Positions 45,952-54,751 of a stretch of DNA of 64,000 bases are shown here, piece by piece. Source of the stretch: Alpinimonas psychrophila (GTDB lineage: Bacteria > Actinomycetota > Actinomycetes > Actinomycetales > Microbacteriaceae). The translations under genes were made by a program, and so were the position numbers. Numbering within the stretch: position 1 is the stretch's first letter; every line of letters begins with the position of its first letter. Below the pieces are notes generated by a model. That model ran no database searches. It saw nothing but the letters and a program-made list of their open reading frames with translations, and was not told the origin of the DNA. Location: contig NZ_JACGWU010000009.1 of NCBI RefSeq assembly GCF_014137865.1, positions 1 through 64,000 of the forward strand, read 5' to 3'.

Positions 45952-46545
45952 GTGCTGAAACTCGTCGTCTTGATTTCCGGATCGGGCTCTAATTTGCGGG
46001 CGCTACTGGAGGCTGCGGCTGCCGCGGCCTTTCCCGCACGCATCGTGGCTGTCGGCGCCGATAACGACGCGGATGGCCTCGCTCACGCCGAAGAATTTGG
46101 AATCCCCACCTTTGTGGTTCCCCCTGGGTCTTTTGATTCCCGTGAGGCCTGGGGGACCGAGCTCGTGACAACGATTGAGGGATGGACGCCGGATTTGGTC
46201 GTGTGTGCCGGGTTCATGCGCATTCTGCCGCCCAACGCCGTTCGTGCGTTGTCTCCGAACCTGATCAATATTCATCCGGCGTTATTGCCCCTTTTTCCCG
46301 GGGCTCACGCCGTTCGGGAAGCGCTCAGCGCAGGGGTCATCGAAACCGGGGCCACGGTTCACATCGTCGACGAGGGTGTCGACTCGGGGCCCGTGATCAC
46401 TCAGACCGTCGTTCCCATTCAGGACGGCGACACTGAGGCCACCCTGCATGAACGCATCAAAATTGTCGAACGTGTACTTATCGTGCAGACCGTTCGGGAT
46501 ATCGCCCTCACCCACATCAACCTCAAGGAGCTCGCGCGTACATGA
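45952..46545 (+). CDS. purN: Phosphoribosylglycinamide formyltransferase PurN
   Basis: 197 residues. Transfers formyl from 10-formyl-THF to GAR. N-terminal [17 protein letters not shown], folate-site [38 protein letters not shown] with catalytic Asn/His, and [15 protein letters not shown] with the catalytic Asp. GTG start. Overlaps purH by 4 bp. Confidence 0.97.
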   Translation: MLKLVVLISGSGSNLRALLEAAAAAAFPARIVAVGADNDADGLAHAEEFGIPTFVVPPGSFDSREAWGTELVTTIEGWTPDLVVCAGFMRILPPNAVRALSPNLINIHPALLPLFPGAHAVREALSAGVIETGATVHIVDEGVDSGPVITQTVVPIQDGDTEATLHERIKIVERVLIVQTVRDIALTHINLKELART

Positions 46546-48140
46546 GCAGTCCCAGCCACGATCCCAGCCTTTATACCACCCGTGATGTTGTCACTATTCG
46601 TCGAGCGCTGATTTCTGTGAGTGACAAGACGGGGCTGATTGAGCTCGCCGAGACTCTCAGTGAGGCCGGCGTTGAGTTGGTCTCTACCGGTTCGACGGCA
46701 TCGACCATTCGGGATGCCGGTTTCCCCGTCACTGACGTCAGCGCCGTCACGGGGTTTCCCGAATCGCTCGACGGGCGTGTGAAAACGCTGCACCCCGGGG
46801 TGCACGCGGGGATTCTGGCCGACCTTCGCCTCACCTCGCATGACATGCAACTGCAAGACCTTGGTATCTCGCCCTTCGAGCTTGTTGTCGTGAACCTGTA
46901 CCCCTTTAGGGAGACGGTGACTTCGGGCGCCCCCGACTCTGATGTCATCGAGCAGATCGACATTGGTGGACCGGCTCTCGTTCGAGCAGCCGCCAAGAAC
47001 CACGCTAATGTCGCAATCGTTGTCTCCCCGTCGCGCTACCCTGAGTTGCGCGCGGCTGTGGTTGCCGGTGGCACCTCTTTGGCTCAGCGAGGTTCGCTGG
47101 CCGCCGAAGCATTTGCCCACACCGCCGCCTACGATTCGGCTGTTGCCGCGTGGTTCGTGCGCGAGCAGAAGTTCCCCGACACCTTCACGATCAGTGCCGA
47201 GCGGGCATCCGTTCTGCGTTATGGCGAAAATTCGCACCAGGAAGCGGCACTGTACCTCGAGCAGGGTGGTCACGGCATCGCGCAATCGACCCTTCTCGGC
47301 GGAAAAGAGATGTCCTATAACAATTTTGTGGATGCGGATGCGGCCGTGCGCGCCGCCTACGACTTCATCAACCCCGCCGTCGCTATCGTTAAACACTCGA
47401 ATCCTTGCGGAATTGCGGTTGCTCGCGACAAAGCGGTGGATCAGATCGCGTCGGCTCATCGCCTCGCGCACGAGTGCGATCCCGTTTCCGCTTTTGGCGG
47501 CGTGATTGCCGCAAACCGCGTCGTCACGTTCAAAATGGCCGAGCAAATAACAGAAGTTTTCACGGAAGTCTTGGTCGCACCAGGCTTCGAACCGGCAGCC
47601 TTGCAGCTCTTGAAAACCAAGAAGAATCTGCGTCTTCTCCAGTTACCCACTAATTTTGGTCGTGAACCTCAAGAAGTTCGTCAGGTCTCCGGCGGATTCC
47701 TCGTTCAAGACGCAGACCTCTTTGATTCCACGTCCAAACTCGGTGCTCTCATCGAACAGTGGCAACTCGTTTCTGGCGAGCCCGCCGACGCCGAGACGCT
47801 GGTCGATCTTGAGTTCGCCTGGAAAGCGTGCCGCTCGGTGAAATCCAACGCCATCCTGTTGGCCCACAACGGAGCTTCTGTGGGTGTCGGTATGGGGCAG
47901 GTCAATCGTGTTGACTCGTGTCAGCTGGCAGTTCAGCGCGCTGCTCACCGTGCCGCCGGCTCTGTCGCGGCCTCCGATGCTTTCTTCCCCTTCGCCGATG
48001 GCCTCGAGGTGCTGCTGGCTGCGGGAGTAAAGGCCGTCGTACAACCCGGTGGTTCGGTTCGGGACGATGAGGTGATTGCGGCTGCTCAAAAAGCGGGCAT
48101 CACAATGTACTTCACAAACGAGCGTCACTTCTTCCACTAG
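46542..48140 (+). CDS. purH: Bifunctional AICAR transformylase/IMP cyclohydrolase PurH
   Basis: 532 residues. N-terminal cyclohydrolase domain ([34 protein letters not shown], then [15 protein letters not shown]) and C-terminal transformylase domain ([25 protein letters not shown] with the Lys-His catalytic pair, and [16 protein letters not shown]). Last two steps to IMP, which GuaB then uses. ATG overlaps the purN stop. No clear terminator follows. Confidence 0.98.
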   Translation: MSSPSHDPSLYTTRDVVTIRRALISVSDKTGLIELAETLSEAGVELVSTGSTASTIRDAGFPVTDVSAVTGFPESLDGRVKTLHPGVHAGILADLRLTSHDMQLQDLGISPFELVVVNLYPFRETVTSGAPDSDVIEQIDIGGPALVRAAAKNHANVAIVVSPSRYPELRAAVVAGGTSLAQRGSLAAEAFAHTAAYDSAVAAWFVREQKFPDTFTISAERASVLRYGENSHQEAALYLEQGGHGIAQSTLLGGKEMSYNNFVDADAAVRAAYDFINPAVAIVKHSNPCGIAVARDKAVDQIASAHRLAHECDPVSAFGGVIAANRVVTFKMAEQITEVFTEVLVAPGFEPAALQLLKTKKNLRLLQLPTNFGREPQEVRQVSGGFLVQDADLFDSTSKLGALIEQWQLVSGEPADAETLVDLEFAWKACRSVKSNAILLAHNGASVGVGMGQVNRVDSCQLAVQRAAHRAAGSVAASDAFFPFADGLEVLLAAGVKAVVQPGGSVRDDEVIAAAQKAGITMYFTNERHFFH

Positions 48141-48217
48141 ATTGCCGCAAGGCATTGCCCAGCGCGCACTCAGCCCACTCATAGATTCCCGATAAGTCAA
48201 AACGATAAGGTGATTCC

Positions 48218-49420
48218 ATGACTCCACTTACCCGCCGTATCGTCGCCTCCCTCGTTGCCGCCCTTGTTGTGACGGCCATCACCCAGGTCGCCAACATCTT
48301 GGCTTTCTCCGTGGGCAATCAACTCAAAGTTGAGATCCTCGATCAGGTCTCCTCCTACTTCCTGCCCGCCGTCGCACTTTTCGCCGTCTTGATCTTTGTT
48401 GCCGGATTTGCCGGTTTCCTCGCCAAGCGTCGTTTCGCGTGGCTCGTGGGCCTTGTGTCCGCGATTATCGCGACGCTCGTGGGCACGACGTTGCAAGTGA
48501 CGGCCCAGGGGCAGGCAGTGACGCCAGAGATTCTCACTGGGCTCTTCAGCACCCTCGTGAGCCTCAACATGATCTTTGTCGTCGCCGGTACCGTGGCAAC
48601 CGCCACGGCCGGTGTCACCATTTATCGTCTCGCTCAGGCATTCCGGAACAAGCCGGTCGCGCGCCGCGTAGCGCTGGTTCGTGCGCCCGCCTCCACGTTG
48701 GCAGACGGAATCGTTACCCACATCAAGCGCCAGAAGGTCGACCTTGAGTTGGCTGACACGCAGTGGGATGGCTACGTTGCAGCCCTTGAAGCGGCCGGCT
48801 GGAAGACGGAACTCGTCGAACCTCGCGATGACCTAGCGGACTCCGTTTTTATTGAAGACTCCGTCGTCATGCTCGCTGGCCTGGCCGTCATCACGAGCCC
48901 TGGCGCCGAAAGTCGTCAGGCCGAGATCATTGCCACTGAGGCAAGCGTTCGTCAGTTGGGACTCCCCGTTGAGCGCATCCTTCAGCCTGGAACCCTCGAT
49001 GGTGGCGACGTGCTCAAGGTCGGAACCACCGTTTATGTTGGCCTCGGCGGTCGCACCAATGGTGAGGGTATCCGCCAGTTGCGCGCCATCGCCAAGCCTC
49101 TCGGCTTCACCGTGGTTGCCGTTCCCGTCACGAAGGCCCTTCACCTGAAAACGGCCGTCACGGCCCTGCCCGATGGAACCGTTATTGGCTACTTGCCCCT
49201 CGTGGATAACACGTCGATTTTCGATCGCTTTTTGCCGGTCCCTGAGGCGGAAGGCACCGCTGTTGTCATTCTCGAAGATGACACTCTGCTCATGTCGGCG
49301 GCGGCCCCCAAGTCAGCGGAACTCTTCCGGGGCCTGGGATACCGTGTCATCACGGTCGACATCAGCGAGTTCGAGAAGCTAGAGGGCTGCGTAACGTGCC
49401 TCTCGGTTCGCGTTCGCTAG
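48218..49420 (+). CDS. Membrane-anchored dimethylargininase-like amidinotransferase
   Basis: 400 residues in one frame. Residues 1-145 hold four transmembrane helices; residues about 150-400 are a complete dimethylarginine dimethylaminohydrolase/arginine-deiminase fold: RVALVRAPA, EDSVVMLAGLAVITSPGAESRQAE, QPGTLDGGDVLKVG, active-site His in KALHLKTAVTALPDG, and the C-terminal catalytic Cys in EGCVTCLSVR (C394). Expected to hydrolyse methylated arginines to citrulline. DDAH proteins are normally soluble at about 255-290 residues, so the membrane domain is an unusual fusion. Located after purH; ends at a terminator. Confidence 0.85.
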   Translation: MTPLTRRIVASLVAALVVTAITQVANILAFSVGNQLKVEILDQVSSYFLPAVALFAVLIFVAGFAGFLAKRRFAWLVGLVSAIIATLVGTTLQVTAQGQAVTPEILTGLFSTLVSLNMIFVVAGTVATATAGVTIYRLAQAFRNKPVARRVALVRAPASTLADGIVTHIKRQKVDLELADTQWDGYVAALEAAGWKTELVEPRDDLADSVFIEDSVVMLAGLAVITSPGAESRQAEIIATEASVRQLGLPVERILQPGTLDGGDVLKVGTTVYVGLGGRTNGEGIRQLRAIAKPLGFTVVAVPVTKALHLKTAVTALPDGTVIGYLPLVDNTSIFDRFLPVPEAEGTAVVILEDDTLLMSAAAPKSAELFRGLGYRVITVDISEFEKLEGCVTCLSVRVR

Positions 49421-49454
49421 GAACCCCTATTTCGGCCCTCACCGCGGGTCGAGG

Positions 49455-49488
49455 AACCCCCAAAGATTCTTTCTCTGGGGGTTTTTCT
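49455..49488. terminator. Terminator between DDAH-like and GNAT genes
   Basis: AACCCCCA (49455-49462) pairs with TGGGGGTT (49476-49483), extended by a further three pairs after one mismatch, followed by TTTTTC. Lies between converging genes. Confidence 0.85.
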
Positions 49489-49500
49489 GTGGCGCGAACG

Positions 49501-49953
49501 CTAGAGCTTCATCTCGCCGATGACTTCGCCGTAGGGCGTCGTGCCAACGTCGAGAAAACCCATGCGGGTGAAGAAGATTCCCGGCCCTGCCTCACCGGGC
49601 TCCCAGAGAACCGTGAGGCGGCCGAAGCCTCGCGAGCGAGCTTCCTCGGCGAGGCCTTGGACGGCAAAGGCGCCCACGCCCTTGCCTTGAGCCTCGGCGG
49701 CAACGTTGATGCGCCAGAGACAGCTGCGGAATTCCTCATGAGAGTTCTCAGGATCAAAATTCGCGCGAACGAAACCAACCACGACATCGTCCTCGATGAC
49801 GACACGGGGCCACGCGGTGGTGGGGTTCATGTCGCTCTCGGTAATCGCGTAGGAGGGCGGAACGATGAACTGCTCCTGACCTGGCTTCATGGTCAGGCTA
49901 TTTGCGGCCACAACGTTGGTGGCCGAAAGCTCTTCTAATCTAAAGTCACCCAT
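49501..49953 (-). CDS. GNAT family N-acetyltransferase
   Basis: 150 residues. Starts FRLEELSATNVVAANSL, has VRANFDPENSHEEFRSCLWRINVAAEAQGKGVGAFAV, where QGKGVG is the acetyl-CoA-binding motif A, and FFTRMGFLDVGTTPYGEVIGEM. Resembles the spermine/spermidine or diamine acetyltransferase branch, but the substrate is not decidable. No obvious ribosome-binding site at the ATG. Convergent with the DDAH-like gene, divergent from icd. Confidence 0.82.
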   Translation of the reverse strand: MGDFRLEELSATNVVAANSLTMKPGQEQFIVPPSYAITESDMNPTTAWPRVVIEDDVVVGFVRANFDPENSHEEFRSCLWRINVAAEAQGKGVGAFAVQGLAEEARSRGFGRLTVLWEPGEAGPGIFFTRMGFLDVGTTPYGEVIGEMKL

Positions 49954-50011
49954 AGTTCAGGTTAACGCGAATTGCCGTCAAATAGGTAACACGCAGGTAA
50001 ACAGAATTTGT

Positions 50012-50023
50012 CTTGACGTCGAG
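50012..50023. promoter_or_regulatory. TCA-gene palindrome at icd
   Basis: CTTGACGTCGAG, one base from the perfect palindrome at sucC, 75 bp before the icd start and followed by ATACTT. See 39673-39684. Confidence 0.58.
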
Positions 50024-50097
50024 ATACTTCTTGATTTCGAGTAAAGTGGTCAAGGCCCTCAAAAGTGGCCAATCACGCATATCTGAGGAGCGACACT

Positions 50098-51312
50098 GTG
50101 TCGAAAATCAAAGTTGTGGGCACGGTAGTCGAGCTCGACGGCGACGAGATGACCCGCATCATCTGGCAGTCCATTAAAGACACCCTGATCAACCCCTATC
50201 TCGATGTTGATCTTGAGTACTACGACCTCTCTATTGAGAAGCGCGACGAGACCGACGACCAGATCACCATCGATGCTGCTCACGCCATCCAGAAGCACGG
50301 CGTTGGTATCAAGTGCGCGACAATCACCCCCGATGAAGCACGCGTTGAAGAATTCGGCCTGAAGAAGATGTACGCGTCTCCCAACGGCACGATCCGTAAT
50401 ATTTTGGGCGGCACCATCTTCCGTGAGCCCATCATCATCTCCAACATCCCTCGCCTCGTTCCTGGTTGGAACAAGCCCATCATCATTGGTCGCCATGCTT
50501 TCGGCGACCAGTACAAGGCCACCAACTTCCGCTTCGAGGGCGAGGGCACGCTCAGCATGACCTTCACCCCGAAAGACGGATCTGAACCTCAGTCGTTCGA
50601 GGTCTTCAAGGCTCCCGGTTCCGGTGTTGCGATGGGAATGTACAACCTCGATGACTCGATTCGCGACTTCGCTCGCTCGTCGCTCAACTACGGTCTGGCT
50701 CGCAAGTACCCCGTTTACTTGTCGACTAAGAACACCATTCTCAAGGCCTACGACGGTCGTTTCAAAGACATCTTCCAGGAGGTCTTCGACGCCGAGTTCA
50801 AGGCTGCTTACGACGCCGCCGGCCTCACCTACGAGCACCGCCTCATCGACGACATGGTCGCTTCTGCCATGAAGTGGGAGGGCGGCTACGTGTGGGCCTG
50901 CAAGAACTACGACGGTGACGTTCAGTCCGACACCGTGGCTCAGGGCTTTGGCTCCCTGGGGCTGATGACCAGCGTTCTTTCCACTCCCGATGGCAAGATC
51001 GTCGAGGCAGAAGCCGCTCACGGCACTGTAACCCGTCACTATCGTCAGTGGCAGCAGGGCAAGCCCACCTCCACCAACCCCATCGCCTCGATCTTTGCGT
51101 GGACTCGTGGCCTAGCGCACCGTGGCAAGCTGGATGACAACCAAGAGCTCATCGACTTCACGCTTACCCTCGAAGATGTGGTTATCAAGACCGTTGAAGC
51201 TGGCGGCATGACCAAGGACCTCGCACTGCTGGTCGGCCCCGATCAGGGTTACCTGACGACCGATGAATTCTTGGCTCAGATCACGGAGAACCTCAAGACT
51301 CGCATGGCCTAA
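50098..51312 (+). CDS. icd: NADP-dependent isocitrate dehydrogenase, dimeric type
   Basis: 404 residues from GTG 50098, which has GAGGAG six bases upstream. Oxidative decarboxylation of isocitrate to 2-oxoglutarate with NADP+. This is the eukaryote-like homodimeric type: [62 protein letters not shown], and [12 protein letters not shown] with the NADP-binding His. Many actinobacteria carry the large monomeric IDH instead. Terminated by a strong hairpin. Confidence 0.96.
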   Translation: MSKIKVVGTVVELDGDEMTRIIWQSIKDTLINPYLDVDLEYYDLSIEKRDETDDQITIDAAHAIQKHGVGIKCATITPDEARVEEFGLKKMYASPNGTIRNILGGTIFREPIIISNIPRLVPGWNKPIIIGRHAFGDQYKATNFRFEGEGTLSMTFTPKDGSEPQSFEVFKAPGSGVAMGMYNLDDSIRDFARSSLNYGLARKYPVYLSTKNTILKAYDGRFKDIFQEVFDAEFKAAYDAAGLTYEHRLIDDMVASAMKWEGGYVWACKNYDGDVQSDTVAQGFGSLGLMTSVLSTPDGKIVEAEAAHGTVTRHYRQWQQGKPTSTNPIASIFAWTRGLAHRGKLDDNQELIDFTLTLEDVVIKTVEAGGMTKDLALLVGPDQGYLTTDEFLAQITENLKTRMA

Positions 51313-51341
51313 TCGGCGGTTCTCGCACACGAGTCTGCCTC

Positions 51342-51376
51342 AAACCCCGTCTTTTCTTCGAAGGCGGGGTTTTTGC
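51342..51376 (+). terminator. Rho-independent terminator of icd
   Basis: 12-bp stem AAACCCCGTCTT/AAGGCGGGGTTT (one T-G pair), loop TTCTTCG, then TTTTG. Starts 29 bp after the icd stop. Confidence 0.92.
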
Positions 51377-51422
51377 ACGCTGGGGAATGAGTCCGCCGCG
51401 ACGAGGTCATGTCGACATTCTG

Positions 51423-51452
51423 TTGAGGATGCGATACCCTAGGGGGTATACA
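51423..51452 (+). promoter_or_regulatory. Promoter with CsoR-like G-tract palindrome
   Basis: A -35-like TTGAGG (51423-51428) and -10-like TATACA (51447-51452) are 18 bp apart. Between them and reaching into the -10 lies ATACCC-TAGG-GGGTAT (51434-51449), the TACCC..GGGTA type of site bound by copper-sensing CsoR repressors. Drives the Cys-rich small gene at 51509. Confidence 0.68.
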
Positions 51453-51508
51453 GATTGCGAGTACGGATTCATCAAAGAATGCCGGCTCGCCCCTAGAAGG
51501 AGAACAAC

Positions 51509-51625
51509 ATGTGTAGTCCAGCTCGTTGCGCGCAATGCGGAAAAACCACGTGGGCCGGTTGCGGTCAGCACATCGAAGAAGCGCTCGAAGGCGTTGCCCA
51601 GCAGGATCGCTGTAGCTGCAACTAA
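51509..51625 (+). CDS. 38-residue Cys-rich small protein
   Basis: Small gene with ATG 51509 and AAGGAG seven bases upstream. The product has six Cys in three pairs: CSPARC, CGKTTWAGC (with C just before) and CSC at the end, plus GQHIEEALEGV. The CGKTTWAGCGQH core is shared by many actinobacterial small proteins of unknown function. The Cys spacing and the CsoR-like promoter suggest binding of Cu(I) or another soft metal. Its stop overlaps that of the converging TetR gene. Confidence 0.78.
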   Translation: MCSPARCAQCGKTTWAGCGQHIEEALEGVAQQDRCSCN

Positions 51626-52299
51626 GGGTGGGGGAGACCCACTGCCGGCAGGATGATGCCATCAATGAGCGAGACCAGAAACTCGCGATTGATGGGGGTT
51701 CGTAAAATCAAAATGCGGTGAGCAATCATTGCCGGCGTTACCAGCGACAGCGTCTGGATGTCAGACTTGGCACTTATTTCGCCGCGATCGATGGCCCGTT
51801 GCATCAAGAGAAGATTGGCTTGGGCGCGGGGCGCCACGATTGCAGTGTTGGCCGCATCGGCGAGCTCGGGCGCTTGCGAAATCATCGCTAGGACTCCCGC
51901 CATGATCTGAAATTTTCGGTCCCCCTCTTTGATGGACTGGGGTTTGATCATGGCGATCAAGTCACCCCTCAGCGTGCCGGTGTCGGGCAGCTCAGAGGTG
52001 GGGAGATTGTTTTTTCGCATGCAGGAGACGGCGTCAATGATGAGTTCAGCTTTGGAGGGCCACCTTCGGTAGATTGTGGCTTTTCCTGCCTTGGCCCGAC
52101 TCGCCACCATGTCGATGGTCATGCCGTCGTAGCCTGTTTCTGCCAAAACATCGAGCGCCGCCTCAAGGATCTCTGGGTCGCGGGTAAGATCGCGTTTTCG
52201 TCCCAACTTGGCGTGCAATTCCGCGGGCACGTCAGCGGGAATGTTTTCCGAGACAGAGGAGGGGGTGGGATTCATCTGCTCTGTCTGAACGTGGCTCAA
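51622..52299 (-). CDS. TetR-family transcriptional regulator
   Basis: 225 residues. Helix-turn-helix at about 40-85: DPEILEAALDVLAETGYDGMTIDMVASRAKAGKATIYRRWPSKAELIIDAV. The C-terminal ligand domain is of the TetR_C_11/16 kind. TTG start at 52299 is backed by AAGGGA upstream; ATG 52275 is the alternative. Could control the nearby P-type ATPase or YrdB genes, but no operator was identified. Confidence 0.87.
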   Translation of the reverse strand: MSHVQTEQMNPTPSSVSENIPADVPAELHAKLGRKRDLTRDPEILEAALDVLAETGYDGMTIDMVASRAKAGKATIYRRWPSKAELIIDAVSCMRKNNLPTSELPDTGTLRGDLIAMIKPQSIKEGDRKFQIMAGVLAMISQAPELADAANTAIVAPRAQANLLLMQRAIDRGEISAKSDIQTLSLVTPAMIAHRILILRTPINREFLVSLIDGIILPAVGLPHP

Positions 52300-52478
52300 G
52301 ACGATCCCTTCCTGTGGCTCATAGACCCAATGTTACGGCAGTATGAATTCTGGTACTAATGATATCCGGAACTGCAGAGTATCGTATGGAGTGCCCTTTG
52401 CCTTGGGGCCTTCAGCTTGTGCCGGCACACGGTACCAGCGCCTTGCCGGACGCGCGAAGCCTTATGTCTCGCGCAGGC

Positions 52479-52832
52479 TTAGATCTCGCGCAGTCCCTGA
52501 ATGACGCCGGTAACGGCGGCAATGACAAGAAAGACGACCCCGATGATGGGCTGTTGGAGGTCAAACCACGCGAACGCTGCCGTAGCCATGACAACGATTT
52601 CGACCAAGGCCTTCACAAAATAGTCCACGCGAAAAACTGCTTTTGGGGAGCGAAAGAGCGCCCACAACAAGATCGCTAACGCGGGTGCCAGGATCGCGAT
52701 GATGAGTCCGGGGAGGGGAAAAGCGAAGCCGAGGAGCCCCCAGAGAATAAGGCTAATGACCGCGAAAAGTTCGACCAGTGCCCGGATAACATCGAGGGCA
52801 GAAACTTTTGTAGGAACGTTCATCTCGGACAT
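52479..52832 (-). CDS. YrdB family membrane protein (DUF2568)
   Basis: 117 residues with four transmembrane helices: ALDVIRALVELFAVISLILWGLLGF, then PLPGLIIAILAPALAILLWALFRSPKAVF, then a helix pair ending VIAAVTGVIQGLREI. LELFAxxxL-like helix 1 and the WGxFxSPKA-like motif (here WALFRSPKA) match YrdB. Function unknown. Divergent from the P-type ATPase gene 35 bp away. Confidence 0.85.
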   Translation of the reverse strand: MSEMNVPTKVSALDVIRALVELFAVISLILWGLLGFAFPLPGLIIAILAPALAILLWALFRSPKAVFRVDYFVKALVEIVVMATAAFAWFDLQQPIIGVVFLVIAAVTGVIQGLREI

Positions 52833-52867
52833 ATTCCAATTCTAGACTTTCGTGGCAAGCTAGTTTT

Positions 52868-54751
52868 GTGAACGCACTTTGGGCAAGACTCACTCGGTAT
52901 CCGATCATCACGATCACCGTTGTCATTGGCATTATTGGTGTTGCTCTCGCCCTCACAGGGGAAGAGCTGGCCGCTCGTTGGACCATCAGCATTTTTGCGC
53001 TCGTCATCGCGGGAATCGAATCCATAGCGATGGTGCGCTCTCTACTGCGCGGTTCCTTCGGCATTGACGTTCTCGCCGTGACTGCCATTATTGCCACGGT
53101 TTTGGTAGGGGAATATTGGGCCAGTCTCATCATCGTTCTCATGTTTAGCGGTGGCGAAGCTCTCGAAGATTACGCCGCTGGACGGGCCAAACACGAGCTC
53201 ACGGCACTCCTGGATCGCTCCCCGCAGTTTGCGCATCGTCAACAGGGCAATGAGACCGTCGAAGTTCCCGTGGGGGAATTGGAGGTCATGGACACCGTCG
53301 TCGTGAAGCCCGGGGAACTTGTTCCGGTGGATGGCACGCTGTTATCCGAGGTAGCGACGTTGGATGAATCATCCCTTACCGGGGAGAGCCTTCCGGTAGA
53401 ACGAGTCCGGGGGGACATCCTGATCAGCGGATCAGTTAATGGTGCCCTCGCGCTGGCAATGACCGTGACCGCCAAGGCGGAGGACAGCCAGTACCAGCGC
53501 ATTGTGGCCCTCGTAGCGGAGGCGGCGGAGAGCAAGGCCCCGTTCGTGCGCTTGGCTGACCGTTATGCGGTGCCCTTCACGATCGTGGCGTACATCATGG
53601 CAGCGGCCGGATGGATTTTCAGCGGAGACCCCGCTCGCTTCGCCGAGGTGCTCGTGGTTGCGACACCGTGCCCGCTCATCATCGCCACGCCCGTGGCGTT
53701 CATCGCCGGGATGAGTCGCGCAGCCCGCCATGGCATCATCATAAAAAACGGCGGCACCCTGGAAAAGCTGGCCCGGGTCAAAACCGTTGCGTTCGATAAG
53801 ACAGGAACGCTCACCCAAGGGCAGCCCGAACTCTCGGCAATTCATGCGGTGGACGGTGTCACGCAAGACGAACTCCTTCGCCTTGCGGCCATCGCCGAAC
53901 AGTATTCCGCCCACACGCTGGCCCAGTCACTCGTGAGTTCGGCCCATTTCCGGGGCTTAAAAATAGTGCCGTGCAACGATGTCGTCGAAACGACGGCACA
54001 TGGCCTGACGGCCACGATCGACGGCAAGGTCGTGGTCGTCGGTAAATTTGGTTTCATTCTGGATGCGGCGCCGAACGCCGAGCGCGTCCAACTCGAGGCC
54101 GGCGAACTGGCCATCTATGTGTCGATCGACGGCGTCTATGCCGGGGCCATTATCCTGCGTGACGAGGTTCGCCTCGATGCCGCAGAGACCCTGACGTGGC
54201 TCCGCCATTTGGGGGTTCGTCGCACGCTCATGCTCACGGGGGACGCGAAGGCAACCGCCGAACACGTGGCTGCCGGTCTCGGCGTCACGGATGTTCGGGC
54301 AGAATGCCTGCCCATCGACAAGGTTCGGGCAGTCGAGGCCGTGACCGAGCGGCCTGTCATGATGGTGGGAGACGGGGTAAACGACGCCCCCGTGTTGGCT
54401 GTTGCTGATGTCGGTGTCGCCATGGGCGCGCGTGGGTCAACGGCGGCCAGCGAGTCGGCGGATGTCGTCATCATGAAGGATGACTTGGCCCGGGTTGCGC
54501 GGGCCGTTCAGGTGGGGCAAGACACAATTCGCATCGCTTTGCAAAGCATTTGGCTGGGAATTGTGTTGAGCCTCGGGCTCATGGTCGCAGCAGTGTTCGG
54601 GCTCATCCCCGCTGTGGTCGGCGCGGCTTTCCAGGAAATAATTGACCTCCTGACAATCCTTAACGCGCTACGAGCTCTGGGAAACGGTCGTTCGCCAGAA
54701 GTTCACCGTTCGATTTCACCACCAACACGGCAATCGCAAATTGTGCCGTGA
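52868..54751 (+). CDS. Heavy-metal P1B-type ATPase without N-terminal metal-binding domain
   Basis: 627 residues. Transmembrane metal motif TPCPL (266-270), phosphorylation D310 in DKTGTLTQG, TGES actuator motif (LTGESLPVE), and hinge GDGVNDAPVLAVADVGVAMG. No HMA domain or His-rich head. The P1B HP motif (normally SEHPLA) reads SAHTLA, as in a minor subgroup. Exports a transition metal; specificity unclear. GTG start. Its last 92 bp overlap apbE on the other strand, and the tail from GNGRSPEVH onward seems non-native. Confidence 0.9.
   Translation: MNALWARLTRYPIITITVVIGIIGVALALTGEELAARWTISIFALVIAGIESIAMVRSLLRGSFGIDVLAVTAIIATVLVGEYWASLIIVLMFSGGEALEDYAAGRAKHELTALLDRSPQFAHRQQGNETVEVPVGELEVMDTVVVKPGELVPVDGTLLSEVATLDESSLTGESLPVERVRGDILISGSVNGALALAMTVTAKAEDSQYQRIVALVAEAAESKAPFVRLADRYAVPFTIVAYIMAAAGWIFSGDPARFAEVLVVATPCPLIIATPVAFIAGMSRAARHGIIIKNGGTLEKLARVKTVAFDKTGTLTQGQPELSAIHAVDGVTQDELLRLAAIAEQYSAHTLAQSLVSSAHFRGLKIVPCNDVVETTAHGLTATIDGKVVVVGKFGFILDAAPNAERVQLEAGELAIYVSIDGVYAGAIILRDEVRLDAAETLTWLRHLGVRRTLMLTGDAKATAEHVAAGLGVTDVRAECLPIDKVRAVEAVTERPVMMVGDGVNDAPVLAVADVGVAMGARGSTAASESADVVIMKDDLARVARAVQVGQDTIRIALQSIWLGIVLSLGLMVAAVFGLIPAVVGAAFQEIIDLLTILNALRALGNGRSPEVHRSISPPTRQSQIVP

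Noticed and set aside
46419-47546. 375-codon open frame on the minus strand opposite purN/purH
   Set aside because: Shadow of purH; no family resemblance and low-complexity Arg/His/Gly content typical of high-GC antisense frames.
50059-51039. 326-codon open frame opposite icd
   Set aside because: Shadow of icd, no motifs or ribosome-binding site.
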